DNA of 64,000 nt from Desulfotalea sp. (GTDB lineage: Bacteria; Desulfobacterota; Desulfobulbia; Desulfobulbales; Desulfocapsaceae), in contig NVXR01000007.1 in NCBI GenBank assembly GCA_002733995.1, positions 81,888 through 145,887 on the forward strand, read 5' to 3'. A program made the position numbers and the translations under genes. Position 1 is the stretch's first letter. Every line of letters starts with the position of its first letter. Positions 17,639 through 26,851 of the stretch are shown here, piece by piece. A model generated the notes under the pieces. It saw only the letters and a program-made list of their open reading frames with translations, searched no databases and was not told the origin of the DNA.

Positions 17639-20600
17639 ATGGGAAACACAGAAACTACAAATGCGAAAGAACAAGATACTTCATGTTTGAGCCTGCTGAC
17701 AGAACCAAGTTATATTGTGAACGACAAAAAGGTTATCACATGGGCCAACAAATCTTTTCTTGATACCTTCACTTTAGTGGCAGAAGATATCATTGATCAG
17801 ATGAGCTGTGAAGAGGCGTGTCCCACGCAACTGTGTGGAACTAAAGATTGCCCGGTTGATAAGGCGCAGAGGATCGGTAAGGCTGTTTCAACAGAAGTGA
17901 TATATCAAAAAGATGGAAGACCTTCATTCTTTGTCTCAAAAGTTGTGCCTATGGCTAACAATGGTTCAACATTCGTGTCGCTGCATGATATTAATGTATT
18001 GAAAGAGACCCAGTCTCGTTTGCAGCAACTTTCAACTGATTTGAATGTAATTCCAACCCCAGTCCTGGAAATTGACACCAAGTTTACCGTAACCTTTATA
18101 AACCCAGCGGGTGCTGCTGTGGCGGGGATTATGGTTGACGAAGCGATTGGTAAAAAATGTTATGATCTGTTTAAAACCCCCCACTGTAAAACGGAAAAAT
18201 GTGCATGTGCTAAAGCAATGCAAACGGATTCAGTGGTGACCGCCCATACTATCGCAAGGCCGCAGGACGGGGTGATTGTTCCAATCAAATATACCGGTGC
18301 GCCGATCAAAGATGCCAAGGGTAATATCAAAGGTGCTCTTGAGTATATTCTTGATATGACGGAAGAGAATAAGCAAAAACAGGCGGCGGATGAGAAGATT
18401 GAAAATCTCAATACCATTCCTACTCCGATCATGTCCATTGATACCGAATATAATGTCACATTCATGAACCCTGCAGGAGCTACTGTGGTAGGTTCAACCC
18501 CGGATGAGGTGGTAGGTAAAAAGTGTTACGATCTGTTTAAAACCCCCCACTGTAAGACTGAGAAATGTGCCTGTGCTAGAGCCATGAGAACGGACTCCGT
18601 TGTGACCGAGCATACCATCGCTCGTCCTGCTGAAGGGGTTATCATTCCCATTAAATACACAGGCTCTCCGATTAAAGATGCCAAGGGTAATATCAAGGGT
18701 GCTCTTGAGTATATTCTTGATATGACGGAGGAGAACAAGCAGAAACATGCTGCGGATGAGAAGATTGAAAATCTCAATACCATCCCTACTCCGATCATGT
18801 CCATCGATACCGAATATAATGTCACGTTCATGAACCCTGCAGGAGCTGTAGTCGTAGGATCTACCCCCGATGAGGTGATTGGTAAAAAGTGTTACGACCT
18901 GTTTAAAACCCCCCACTGTAAGACCGAGAAATGTGCCTGCGCCAGAGCCATGAAAACGGGCGTAGTTGTGACCGAGCATACCATCGCTCGTCCTGCTGAA
19001 GGGGTTATCATTCCCATTAAATACACTGGTTCTCCGATTAAAGATGCCAAGGGTAATATTAAAGGTGCTCTTGAATATATCCTTGATATGACGGATGAGA
19101 ATAAGCAGAAACAGGCGGCGGATGAGAAAATTGAGAATCTCAATACCATTCCAACGCCGATTATGTCCATCGACACTGAATATAATGTCACGTTCATGAA
19201 CCCTGCAGGAGCAGTAGTTGTAGGTTCAACCCCGGATGAGGTGATAGGGAAAAAGTGTTACGATCTGTTTAAAACCCCCCACTGTAGGACTGATAAATGT
19301 GCCTGTGCCAGAGCCATGAAAACGGACTCCGTTGTGACCGAGCATACCATCGCTCGTCCTGCTGAAGGGGTTATCATTCCCATTAAATACACTGGTTCTC
19401 CGATTAAAGATGCCAAGGGGAATATCAAAGGGGCTCTTGAATATATCCTTGATATGACGGTTGAGAGTAAGCAAAAACAGGCGGCGGACGAGAAGATTGA
19501 AAATCTCAACACCATCCCAACGCCGATCATGTCCATCGATACCGAATATAATGTCACGTTCATGAACCCTGCAGGAGCTGTAGTTGTAGGCTCAACCCCG
19601 GATGAGGTGATTGGTAAAAAATGTTACGACCTGTTTAAAACCCCCCACTGTAGGACTGATAAATGTGCCTGTGCTAGGGCCATGAAAACGGACTCAGTTG
19701 TGACCGATCATACCATTGCTCGTCCTACTGAAGGGGTTATCATTCCCATTAAATACACAGGCTCGCCGATCAAAGATGCCAAGGGTAATATCAAAGGTGC
19801 TCTTGAATATATTCTTGATATGACTGAAGAGAACAAACAGAAACAGGCGGCGGATGAGAAGATTGAAAATCTCAATACCATTCCTACTCCGATCATGTCC
19901 ATTGATACTGATTACAATATAACCTTTATGAATCCAGCGGGGGCTGCAGTCTTTGGTCAGAGTCCCGATCAGGTTGTTGGTAAGAAGTGTTATGATATGT
20001 TTAAGACCGATCATTGCAAGACGGATAACTGCGCCTGTAGTCAGGCGATGAGAACCTCCTCCATTATCAACGCCCAGACAACAGCCTATCCAAATGGTAA
20101 GGAGTTGCCAATTAAGTACACCGCCTCTCCAATTAAAGATGCGAAAGGTAATATTAAGGGTGCTTTGGAATACATTACCGATATAACGGCAGAAAAGGCA
20201 GTGGAACGATTGATCAGTGAAGCTGTTGGTGATGTGAATGCACTTGTGAGTGAGTCAAAGAGTCAGATGGAACAGGCCAACAAAAAAGTGGATGAGATGA
20301 ATGAGTTAATCGACGAGGAAGTGAAAAAACTCGATGGTTCTCTTGAAACAGTAAGGGAGATGGTCTCAGCCTCAGAAGAGATGCTTAGCCTTTCTGTGGA
20401 GTCGAACACCCTGGCGACAGACCTTTCTCGCGAGGCGGAGATAGGAAAGGCGGCCGGTAAAAATGCTGAAGAAAAACTTGTGGAAATTAACGCCACCATG
20501 GAAAAGAATAATGACATGGTGAATGGTCTTGTGAATAAGCTGGAAAAAATTTCCGGTTTTGTCGATATCATCAAAGATATTGCTTCAAAAACCAATCTGC

Positions 20601-21079
20601 TCGCTTTTAATGCTGCAATTGAGGCGGCAAGGGCAGGAGATGCAGGGCGCGGTTTTGCTGTTGTTGCCGATGAGGTTCGAAAGCTTGCTGAAAATAGTTC
20701 GAAGTCGGCAATTGATATCTCAGATATTGTCAAACAAGTTGAGAAAGACTCCATGAAGACCATTGCTGCAATGCAATCGGGGATGACGATGCTTGGTGAC
20801 GGTGGGAAGGTTATTAATACTGCTCTGGTGAGTATGGATACAATTTCTGAAGGTATAAAAACGATTTCAACCTCTGTCGATAATCTGAGCCTGAAATCTA
20901 AGAGTCTCTGTGCCAGTGGTGAAAACGTAATGGAAGAAATTCAAAATGTTGCGGTTTTCTCAAAGGAAAATCAAAAATCGACCAGTATAGTCAACACGTC
21001 TTTGGCTGAGAGTGTAGGTGCCCTTGATCGTCTGGTACGCTCAAGTGATAGTCTTAAGGAAGCTATCCAGAATCTTTAA
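17639..21079 (+). CDS. Soluble methyl-accepting chemotaxis protein with seven PAS domains, six nearly identical and Cys-rich
   Basis: The 1146-residue protein has no transmembrane helices or signal peptide, so it is cytoplasmic. A divergent N-terminal PAS (about 1-125, Cys pattern [15 protein letters not shown]) precedes six 122-residue PAS repeats (about 134-850), each with [20 protein letters not shown] or a close variant (Cys spacing C-x8-C-x4-C-x-C). The tail is a coiled coil with the receptor hairpin tip [20 protein letters not shown] (about residues 980-1000) that binds CheA/CheW. PAS domains usually bind heme, flavin or small ligands; the conserved Cys cluster suggests a metal, Fe-S or thiol redox sensor, which is inference. 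GGGAGG precedes the ATG. It is likely the last gene of the sigma54 operon. Confidence 0.92.
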   Translation: MGNTETTNAKEQDTSCLSLLTEPSYIVNDKKVITWANKSFLDTFTLVAEDIIDQMSCEEACPTQLCGTKDCPVDKAQRIGKAVSTEVIYQKDGRPSFFVSKVVPMANNGSTFVSLHDINVLKETQSRLQQLSTDLNVIPTPVLEIDTKFTVTFINPAGAAVAGIMVDEAIGKKCYDLFKTPHCKTEKCACAKAMQTDSVVTAHTIARPQDGVIVPIKYTGAPIKDAKGNIKGALEYILDMTEENKQKQAADEKIENLNTIPTPIMSIDTEYNVTFMNPAGATVVGSTPDEVVGKKCYDLFKTPHCKTEKCACARAMRTDSVVTEHTIARPAEGVIIPIKYTGSPIKDAKGNIKGALEYILDMTEENKQKHAADEKIENLNTIPTPIMSIDTEYNVTFMNPAGAVVVGSTPDEVIGKKCYDLFKTPHCKTEKCACARAMKTGVVVTEHTIARPAEGVIIPIKYTGSPIKDAKGNIKGALEYILDMTDENKQKQAADEKIENLNTIPTPIMSIDTEYNVTFMNPAGAVVVGSTPDEVIGKKCYDLFKTPHCRTDKCACARAMKTDSVVTEHTIARPAEGVIIPIKYTGSPIKDAKGNIKGALEYILDMTVESKQKQAADEKIENLNTIPTPIMSIDTEYNVTFMNPAGAVVVGSTPDEVIGKKCYDLFKTPHCRTDKCACARAMKTDSVVTDHTIARPTEGVIIPIKYTGSPIKDAKGNIKGALEYILDMTEENKQKQAADEKIENLNTIPTPIMSIDTDYNITFMNPAGAAVFGQSPDQVVGKKCYDMFKTDHCKTDNCACSQAMRTSSIINAQTTAYPNGKELPIKYTASPIKDAKGNIKGALEYITDITAEKAVERLISEAVGDVNALVSESKSQMEQANKKVDEMNELIDEEVKKLDGSLETVREMVSASEEMLSLSVESNTLATDLSREAEIGKAAGKNAEEKLVEINATMEKNNDMVNGLVNKLEKISGFVDIIKDIASKTNLLAFNAAIEAARAGDAGRGFAVVADEVRKLAENSSKSAIDISDIVKQVEKDSMKTIAAMQSGMTMLGDGGKVINTALVSMDTISEGIKTISTSVDNLSLKSKSLCASGENVMEEIQNVAVFSKENQKSTSIVNTSLAESVGALDRLVRSSDSLKEAIQNL
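18036..20194 (+). repeat. Six tandem 366-bp coding repeats inside the chemoreceptor gene
   Basis: The unit is 366 bp (122 codons); for example the string gaaaatctca recurs at 18401 and 18767. Copies start near 18036, 18402, 18768, 19134, 19500 and 19866. Copies 2 to 5 are almost identical in DNA, with mostly silent differences; copies 1 and 6 are more diverged. This pattern is expected from repeated unequal recombination or gene conversion, and copy number may vary between strains. Confidence 0.9.
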
Positions 21080-21131
21080 CAAACATCTCCTGGTTTGAGA
21101 GCAATTACTCTACCAGAAATTAGGGCCTAAA

Positions 21132-21695
21132 ATGATTTTTGGTGATAAATTACTTACTCCACGCCTGCGACTGCGACGTGTTTATGAGCAAGATCTGCCT
21201 CTGTTGCTAGAGTGGAGCAACAGTTGCACGGCCCATGGAGATTTTCTGACGCCTGAAAGGCTTGATCACTGCTCCGGGCTTTCGCAGATTTCTACCGGGA
21301 TGTTGTGGCATGATGATAATCGAGTGTTCCTCGTAGAATTAAAAGATGGTTCTGCTCTTGGTACGCTACACTACTGGTTAAGGTCAGAGTCTAAAAGGTG
21401 TGGAGTTATTGCGCTAAAGATCTCTGATCCAGAAAAACGAAATAATGGTTATGGCACCGAGGCGCAGAAGTATGTCATTATTAACTTGTTTGAAAGGATG
21501 AAGCTGGAATCGGTTGAAATGTATACAGATATTAATAATTTAGCACAACAGCGTTGTCTCAAAAAACTTGGATTTGAGCTTGTTGAGACACTTATGTATG
21601 ATGATCGTCAGGTACGTCGCCTTGGGCATCTGTTTCGTTTGGATGCTACGACCTACTCAAAATTACTTTACTACCAATACCATTATGAAGAATAG
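21132..21695 (+). CDS. GNAT-family N-acetyltransferase
   Basis: The 187-residue protein resembles RimJ/RimL-type acetyltransferases: N-terminal LLTPRLRLRRV, a central acetyl-CoA loop region with KRNNGYGTEA (motif A, R-x-x-G-x-G), and the C-terminal NLAQQRCLKKLGFELVETL typical of GNAT motif B. It transfers acetyl from acetyl-CoA to an amine; the target is unknown. The gene overlaps the following deacetylase-like gene by 11 nt, which suggests an acetylation/deacetylation pair similar in logic to AcuA/AcuC of Bacillus. It starts 52 nt after the chemoreceptor gene. Confidence 0.85.
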   Translation: MIFGDKLLTPRLRLRRVYEQDLPLLLEWSNSCTAHGDFLTPERLDHCSGLSQISTGMLWHDDNRVFLVELKDGSALGTLHYWLRSESKRCGVIALKISDPEKRNNGYGTEAQKYVIINLFERMKLESVEMYTDINNLAQQRCLKKLGFELVETLMYDDRQVRRLGHLFRLDATTYSKLLYYQYHYEE

Positions 21696-22713
21696 AGTAG
21701 GTCTTGTGGTGGATGATCGTTATCTTGATCATTGTATTTCCAGGCGATCACCTGAGAATCCGGAACGAATTCGAAATCTGGCAAATGTGGTGAGAAATCA
21801 GTATGCAGGGAGATGTCGGATTGTTCAAGGAAGGCAGGCCCAAATGGAGGATATTGAACGGGTTCATTCGCATTTTTATTTGGAGCAGCTAAAGCAGCAT
21901 AGTGTAAAAGACGATCCTTATTCTTACGATAAGGATACCTATCTGATGGAACATTCTATTTATACCGCGCAATTGGCGGCGGGGGGATGTCTGGAGTTGG
22001 CAGATAGCTTGATGACAGATGACCTTGACTCCGCTTTTGCTCTGATTCGTCCCCCCGGGCATCATGCTGAGCCTGGTCGTGGAATGGGGTTTTGTGTCTT
22101 TAATAATGTATCCATAACGGCCGAATTTTTGCGAAAAAGCTATGGTCTGAATCGCATTCTAATTATCGATTTTGACGCCCATCATGGTAACGGTACCCAA
22201 GAGGCTTTTTACGACACTGACGAGGTGCTTGTTCTTTCCTTGCATCAGCGAGATATTTTTCCTTTTACGGGCGGAGCTGTTGAATTAGGTGAAGGAAAAG
22301 GGGCGGGCTACACAATAAATATTCCCGTGTACTCGCAGTATGGTGACCCCGAATATACCTTTTTGTTGGGGCGTTTTTTGCAGGTTGTCGTTGAACAATA
22401 CCTTCCCCAGATAATACTCGTTTCCGCTGGATATGATGCACATCAAGATGATAGAATGAGCGGAATTACTCTTACTACTGAGTGGTTCGGGGTGGCAACT
22501 GCGTTAATAAAACAATATGCGGACTTGGCGTGCGATGGACGGTTGTTGATGGTGCTTGAAGGGGGATACAATCCGGTATCTTTAGAGGCATCGGTAACAG
22601 AAACCCTGGATAGTCTCTTGACTGAGCGACAGGGTAAAATAGGGGTGATGCACTCTGAAAGAGCGAATGCTTTGCTGGTGGATCATCCTTTTCTAAACTA
22701 TTGGACTCTGTGA
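21685..22713 (+). CDS. Histone-deacetylase-superfamily protein (AcuC/acetylpolyamine amidohydrolase type)
   Basis: The 342-residue zinc-dependent deacetylase has the catalytic dyad and metal motifs RPPGHHAEPGRGMGFC and DFDAHHGNGTQEAF, plus LVSAGYDAH and the terminal LEGGYN. These bind Zn2+ and hydrolyse acetyl-amide bonds of lysines or polyamines. The start at 21685 gives the overlap ATGAAGAATAG with the upstream acetyltransferase; 39 further open codons upstream are shadows of that gene. It ends 13 nt before the YkgJ gene, so all three form an operon. The substrate is unknown. Confidence 0.92.
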   Translation: MKNRVGLVVDDRYLDHCISRRSPENPERIRNLANVVRNQYAGRCRIVQGRQAQMEDIERVHSHFYLEQLKQHSVKDDPYSYDKDTYLMEHSIYTAQLAAGGCLELADSLMTDDLDSAFALIRPPGHHAEPGRGMGFCVFNNVSITAEFLRKSYGLNRILIIDFDAHHGNGTQEAFYDTDEVLVLSLHQRDIFPFTGGAVELGEGKGAGYTINIPVYSQYGDPEYTFLLGRFLQVVVEQYLPQIILVSAGYDAHQDDRMSGITLTTEWFGVATALIKQYADLACDGRLLMVLEGGYNPVSLEASVTETLDSLLTERQGKIGVMHSERANALLVDHPFLNYWTL

Positions 22714-22726
22714 CGAGGATAGGTTG

Positions 22727-23137
22727 ATGAGTGTTGATGAAGAAGTGTTGAAAACAATATTTCACGAATGTCGTCAATGTGGAACCTGTTGTAAGGAATA
22801 TAGAAAAATCTCTCTTCGTGCTGATGAAGTGGCATTTATAGAGAAGATGGGTGGTCATGTCGGGGTTAATGTAAGCATGGCGGAGATTTGTGAAAAGGGG
22901 CTGGAACGTGCCTCAAAAGAGGCAAAGCAGAAGGGTAAGGTGTATATGATCCATCCTGATGAGAAGGGATGTATATTTTTACAGCACAAAAATAATAAGT
23001 ATTACTGCGGTATTTATCACTATCGTCCCCGGGTCTGTCGGGGCTTTCGCTGTAACCTGGCAGACGATAGCTTTTTGAACCTGTTTGTAGGAGAAGGTGC
23101 AATGCACCTTCTGGGAAAAGACGCGTTTGGCCTGTAA
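22727..23137 (+). CDS. YkgJ-family zinc/iron-chelating cysteine-cluster protein
   Basis: The 136-residue protein has the family signature CRQCGTCCKEY near the N-terminus (residues about 15-25) and the second Cys group YYCGIYHYRPRVCRGFRC near 100-117, together thought to chelate Zn or an Fe-S cluster. Function in this family is undefined. The ATG at 22727 has GAGGA 8 nt upstream and is preferred to the TTG just before it. Third gene of the acetyltransferase/deacetylase operon. Confidence 0.87.
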   Translation: MSVDEEVLKTIFHECRQCGTCCKEYRKISLRADEVAFIEKMGGHVGVNVSMAEICEKGLERASKEAKQKGKVYMIHPDEKGCIFLQHKNNKYYCGIYHYRPRVCRGFRCNLADDSFLNLFVGEGAMHLLGKDAFGL

Positions 23138-23215
23138 GGATTCAGTAGTTGCGGCTCGTTTTGTTGGGTGGCGCTTTGTGCGTCCCGGTAGAACCGATGA
23201 AAATGTGGCCTAAGT

Positions 23216-24199
23216 CTAACAATGAGATAGTTTCTGCAACTGATCCATGGCGACCTGCTTTAGAGAGATGTTGCTAAATCTCTTGGCATCAATTTCGGGG
23301 AAGCGTTCGGCCAGCATTTCTGCAAAAGTTACTGTTTCTGCCAAAGTTAAAACCTTTGCCCAGTATTGAGTAACATCTTCAATGTATTCATTAATCTGGA
23401 AGGCTCTGGAGCCGGCGTCATAGATGGTACATCTTTCCAAAGGAAACGAAGGCTCCTCGTAATTTGACTCAAGAAATTCCGGAGCGAGCAGCGACTTACA
23501 GCGCATTAAATCAGTACCAGTGATTTTGATTGCCGCGTTTGAGTCGGTGGTTGGTACGAAAAAACGTCCTTCAATATAACAGACATGTGTCCCCTCGTAA
23601 TGGGGGAAAAGTCGGCGACAATCGTCGTCGGCCTCTATTAATCGTTCTTCACTCTTTGGCCCACCTATGGTGAAAAAGAGGATTGAACTCAGTTCGGTTC
23701 CCTGATTGAACGCCTCCTTTATCATGATGTCTAACCCATGTTTCAGGCTGGTTCCCGTTGCAACGACATCACCAAGAATGATCTGAGCTCTTGGGGGGAA
23801 TGATATCTTTTTATACTCATCTTCTGTTATATGCCATTGTTCTGAGTCTTCTGTAATTCTGGCCCGCTGTGCTGTTACAAAAGATGAACTATGATTATTC
23901 CAGCCAAAAGCTTCTGCCAGTGCGCCACGTAGACCAAAGTTTAACCCCCCCCGAAGGATATTGAAAACCACTGATTGGTTTTCATCGAATTTTATGGGGA
24001 TTGAGTCTTGGGCCAGTCGAAGGAAAGTCGCACAAGCCTTCTCCAGTTTTTTTGTATAGTCGTATCCCCTGACCAATGGATTGTTACAAATAGCTCTGCT
24101 TTCAGGGGTGGTGAGTACATAACGGTTAACCCTTGTTTCTGTTTGATCTTCGATCCGATATATGGCTGTACTCTCTTTTTTGACGATTTCTTTTAGCAT
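23216..24199 (-). CDS. Phosphoribosyltransferase-like protein with extra C-terminal region
   Basis: The 327-residue protein contains the PRPP-binding loop region ILGDVVATGTSLKHG (about residues 142-156) and an upstream FNILRGGLNFG resembling the uracil-phosphoribosyltransferase GLRAG segment. The last 130 residues (CTIYDAGSRAFQINEYIEDV onward) are not part of standard PRTases and are unrecognised. It may be a salvage enzyme or a PRTase-fold regulator; the nucleobase cannot be assigned. No strong ribosome site is seen before the ATG. It is convergent with the YkgJ gene and 172 nt downstream of the GST gene. Confidence 0.7.
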   Translation of the reverse strand: MLKEIVKKESTAIYRIEDQTETRVNRYVLTTPESRAICNNPLVRGYDYTKKLEKACATFLRLAQDSIPIKFDENQSVVFNILRGGLNFGLRGALAEAFGWNNHSSSFVTAQRARITEDSEQWHITEDEYKKISFPPRAQIILGDVVATGTSLKHGLDIMIKEAFNQGTELSSILFFTIGGPKSEERLIEADDDCRRLFPHYEGTHVCYIEGRFFVPTTDSNAAIKITGTDLMRCKSLLAPEFLESNYEEPSFPLERCTIYDAGSRAFQINEYIEDVTQYWAKVLTLAETVTFAEMLAERFPEIDAKRFSNISLKQVAMDQLQKLSHC

Positions 24200-24371
24200 A
24201 ATAAAATTAATATGTGTTAAAACAGTATGTTGTAGTTTTGTTGAGGCGCATACACAAAAACATTAACCATGCTTGCACCTTAATGTGTCACCGGCCATTG
24301 AATTGGGCACGACTATACCTACTCTGCAGTAATGTTGCACCCTCTTGTGTCGATTTGCTTACTACAAGATG

Positions 24372-24983
24372 TTAAAACTTAATATTTTCTTTCTTATAGC
24401 CGGCTAGAAACTCGGGGAGGGCCGAGATTCGTTCAACAAGTTTTTCCACGTTCTTTCCCAGTATGATCTCTACGTCGTTAAAACTTTTGCCCCAACTTGA
24501 GTAGATGGTTGCCAGATAGTCTACGATAGTCGGTTGATCGCCGGTGATGAAGGTTTTTTTCTCCAGCTCTTTGTCGATAATTGACCACAAACTGGAGACA
24601 TTGGGGGCCATTTGTTGTAGCACCTTGATTTTCTCACTTTTGTCCATTTTCACTTTGTACTGAATGGTAAACATTCTGGCGTAGGCAGGGTGCAGTGTTG
24701 AAAAATTAAACATTAACCAGCGTAGAAATTCTGCTTTGCGGGACAGGTCGGTGGGCAGCATCTCTGAATTGTGCTTCTCAAGGAGGTAGAGCACAATTGC
24801 TGCGCCTTCTGTAATGAGTTGACCGTCAGGTGTTCTCAGCGCAGGTACCTGACCGGTTGGCACGAGCTCTGTGTAGTTTGGTACATCTTCGCGTTTAATC
24901 GGTTCGTATTCCTGTTGCAGTTTCTCAAGTAGGATGGTGATAGCCGATGAACAAGATCCTGGAATAGTATAAACTGTGTACAT
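24372..24983 (-). CDS. Glutathione S-transferase-family protein
   Basis: The 203-residue protein begins with a thioredoxin-like half (MYTVYTIPGSCSSA; Cys11 aligns with the beta-class GST cysteine) including VPALRTPDGQLITEGAAIVLYL, then an all-helical half ending PEFLAGYKKENIKF. It should bind glutathione or another thiol. The start at 24983 follows GGAGG at 4 nt; 40 upstream in-frame codons are dropped because GST homology begins here. A GST in a likely anaerobe suggests defence against electrophiles or oxidants. Confidence 0.87.
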   Translation of the reverse strand: MYTVYTIPGSCSSAITILLEKLQQEYEPIKREDVPNYTELVPTGQVPALRTPDGQLITEGAAIVLYLLEKHNSEMLPTDLSRKAEFLRWLMFNFSTLHPAYARMFTIQYKVKMDKSEKIKVLQQMAPNVSSLWSIIDKELEKKTFITGDQPTIVDYLATIYSSWGKSFNDVEIILGKNVEKLVERISALPEFLAGYKKENIKF

Positions 24984-25470
24984 GGTGCCTCCATTTGGGT
25001 GACGAGCAGCTGTAGGCTCAAGAAGAATCGGTACCAACGGATAGTTTGTCTCCTCGGCTGCTATAAATAAGTTCAAGAACTGTGAATTGATCACTGTAAC
25101 CACTCTTTATCGACCTACAATACACCGACTGCGAGGGGAAATCTGGCTTGGGTTATGATTACCGACTGTTGAGTTGTATCTTGGAGCTTCTGTGCTATAT
25201 TAATGCTCCACGAAAGTTGAATGTAGGAACTGCATCATGTTACTTCTTGCCCGGGTGAAGGTGACGCAATCGATGTGAGATGGTTCTCTTGTATCGGGCT
25301 AAGAGCCGCTTGGACCTGAGCAGATTTTAGTGGAGTCTCGTCCTGCTGGAGATGTGCCGTATTGAGTGAAATTTCGTAGGTTAGAGGCCTGTATACACGT
25401 CATTGTTGACGCAAAGGGGCGAGGATAGAGAGGTTCCTCAAGGAAGAAGAAATCAAAATAGAGGTTTGTT
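24984..25470. other. Intergenic region between divergent GST and selenium genes
   Basis: These 487 bases hold the promoters of two divergent genes, but no high-scoring promoter, terminator or coding frame was recognised by eye. Confidence 0.4.
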
Positions 25471-25689
25471 GTGGAACTTTATTTCACATGCCCCGTGACA
25501 TTAAAAGTCTTTGCATCTGAGAATTACTCACTTGAAGAGGGCCATAGTGTTGTGGAAGTACCTGGTCACGGCAGAGAGCTAAAAGGCCAGGTGGTGTTGA
25601 CTCAACCCTGTCCGCTTTGTGGGACTATACATCGGTACGAGGTTGAAGATATTATTTGTCCTTTTACTGGAGATACAAATGAAGAATGA
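25471..25689 (+). CDS. Small zinc-ribbon-like protein overlapping selD
   Basis: The 72-residue protein has a single early Cys (YFTCPVT), a CPLCGTIHRYE motif, and a late IICPF, which could make a small metal-binding knuckle. The start is GTG at 25471 with GAGG 6 nt upstream. Its last 11 nt overlap the start of selD (ATG at 25679), so it is translationally coupled to selenophosphate synthetase and may help in selenium metabolism. The family is not recognised. Confidence 0.7.
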   Translation: MELYFTCPVTLKVFASENYSLEEGHSVVEVPGHGRELKGQVVLTQPCPLCGTIHRYEVEDIICPFTGDTNEE

Positions 25690-26725
25690 ATCGCAACGAC
25701 TCACCGCCTGTGTAAAAGGTGGTGGTTGAGCATCCAAAATTTCTCCAGGGGACCTGGAGCAGGTATTAAAGGGACTTGAGTTCCCAACGAATGATAATGT
25801 TTTAGTAGGGTTGGCAACTGCTGATGATGCTGGGGTGTATAAGATCTCAGATGATCTTGCGCTGATTCAGACCGTCGACTTTTTCACCCCTATTGTTGAT
25901 GACCCATACGATTTTGGCCGTATAGCCGCTGCGAATGCTTTATCCGATGTCTATGCCATGGGTGGGGTGCCCAAAACAGCTATGAATATTGTGGCCTATC
26001 CAATGGATACTATGGGGCCAGAGGCTCTGCGAGAGCTACTTGCAGGTGGTGCCGCAATGTTGAAAGAGGCGGAAACGGTGCTTCTTGGTGGGCATAGTGT
26101 AGAGGATGAAGAACTTAAATATGGATTGTCGGTAACAGGCTTTGTTCATCCCGATAAGATTCTTGCAAATCAAGGGCTCATAGCGGGTGATTGCCTGGTG
26201 TTGACTAAGCCGCTAGGGACGGGCATTGTCAACACTGCTATAAAGGCAGGTCTTGCTTCGCTTGAGACGACAAAGCGGGTAACAGAGCTCATGGCAACTC
26301 TCAACCGGCAGGCGGCACTCGTTGTCGCAGAGTTTGGAATTTCTGCCTGTACAGATGTTACCGGGTTTGGTCTTCTGGGCCATCTTGCAGAAATGATCAT
26401 CGGAACTGATGTTAGTGTTACTATTGAATCGACAAACGTTCCGATTATTGCAGAGGCAATTGAGTTCGCAGCCATGGGTTTTGTGCCGGTGGGAGCCCAT
26501 AAAAATAGGGAGTTTAGGCAGGAAATGGTTGTCTCTCCGGATGGCTTTGATCCTGTTACTCGTGATATTTTGTTTGATCCGCAAACCTCCGGCGGTCTGC
26601 TGGTAGGCTGTGCTGAAAAAGATGTAGAAGCTCTGTTAACAAGACTGCATGACAGTGGGGTGGAAGAGTCTGCTGTGATCGGCTATGTGACTGAAGCTCC
26701 AGATAACAGAATACAACTCCTGTAA
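25679..26725 (+). CDS. selD: Selenophosphate synthetase, itself a selenoprotein (Sec17 encoded by UGA)
   Basis: Reading from ATG 25679 through the in-frame TGA at 25727-25729 gives 348 residues, matching E. coli SelD (347). The UGA is codon 17 and Lys is codon 20, exactly where E. coli has catalytic Cys17 and Lys20. Downstream, LVGLATADDAGVYKI, QTVDFFTPIVDDPYDFGRIA, LGGHSVEDEELKYGLSV and DPQTSGGLLV are typical SelD. The enzyme makes selenophosphate from selenide and ATP for Sec-tRNA synthesis. A gene caller that stops at UGA would begin it falsely at 25811. It overlaps the 72-residue gene and precedes yedF. Confidence 0.95.
25727..25765 (+). promoter_or_regulatory. Sec UGA codon with bacterial SECIS-like hairpin
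   Basis: The UGA (25727-25729) is followed by a perfect 7-bp stem CTCCAGG/CCTGGAG (25743-25749 and 25753-25759) with a GGA apical loop 20 nt after the UGA. This distance and the G-rich loop fit a SelB-binding bacterial SECIS. Confidence 0.8.
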
Positions 26726-26851
26726 TATTTTTAGGCGTCTGTTGGCTCGAGTTTTTTATACAAGAGTCCCAGGCGGTGGTTCAATTGCTATTGGAGAGTC
26801 TCCTGAAAAGGTGACAACTCGTTCTGTAATTATGAAAAAAAGGATAGGGGT

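Noticed and set aside
18160..19902. Series of about 101-codon minus-strand frames spaced 366 bp apart
   Set aside because: They are shadows of the tandem PAS repeats, repeating only because the coding strand repeats.
26740..26830. Possible tRNA (GGTTCAATTGC resembling a T-loop) between selD and yedF
   Set aside because: No acceptor stem, anticodon arm or CCA end could be assembled around it.
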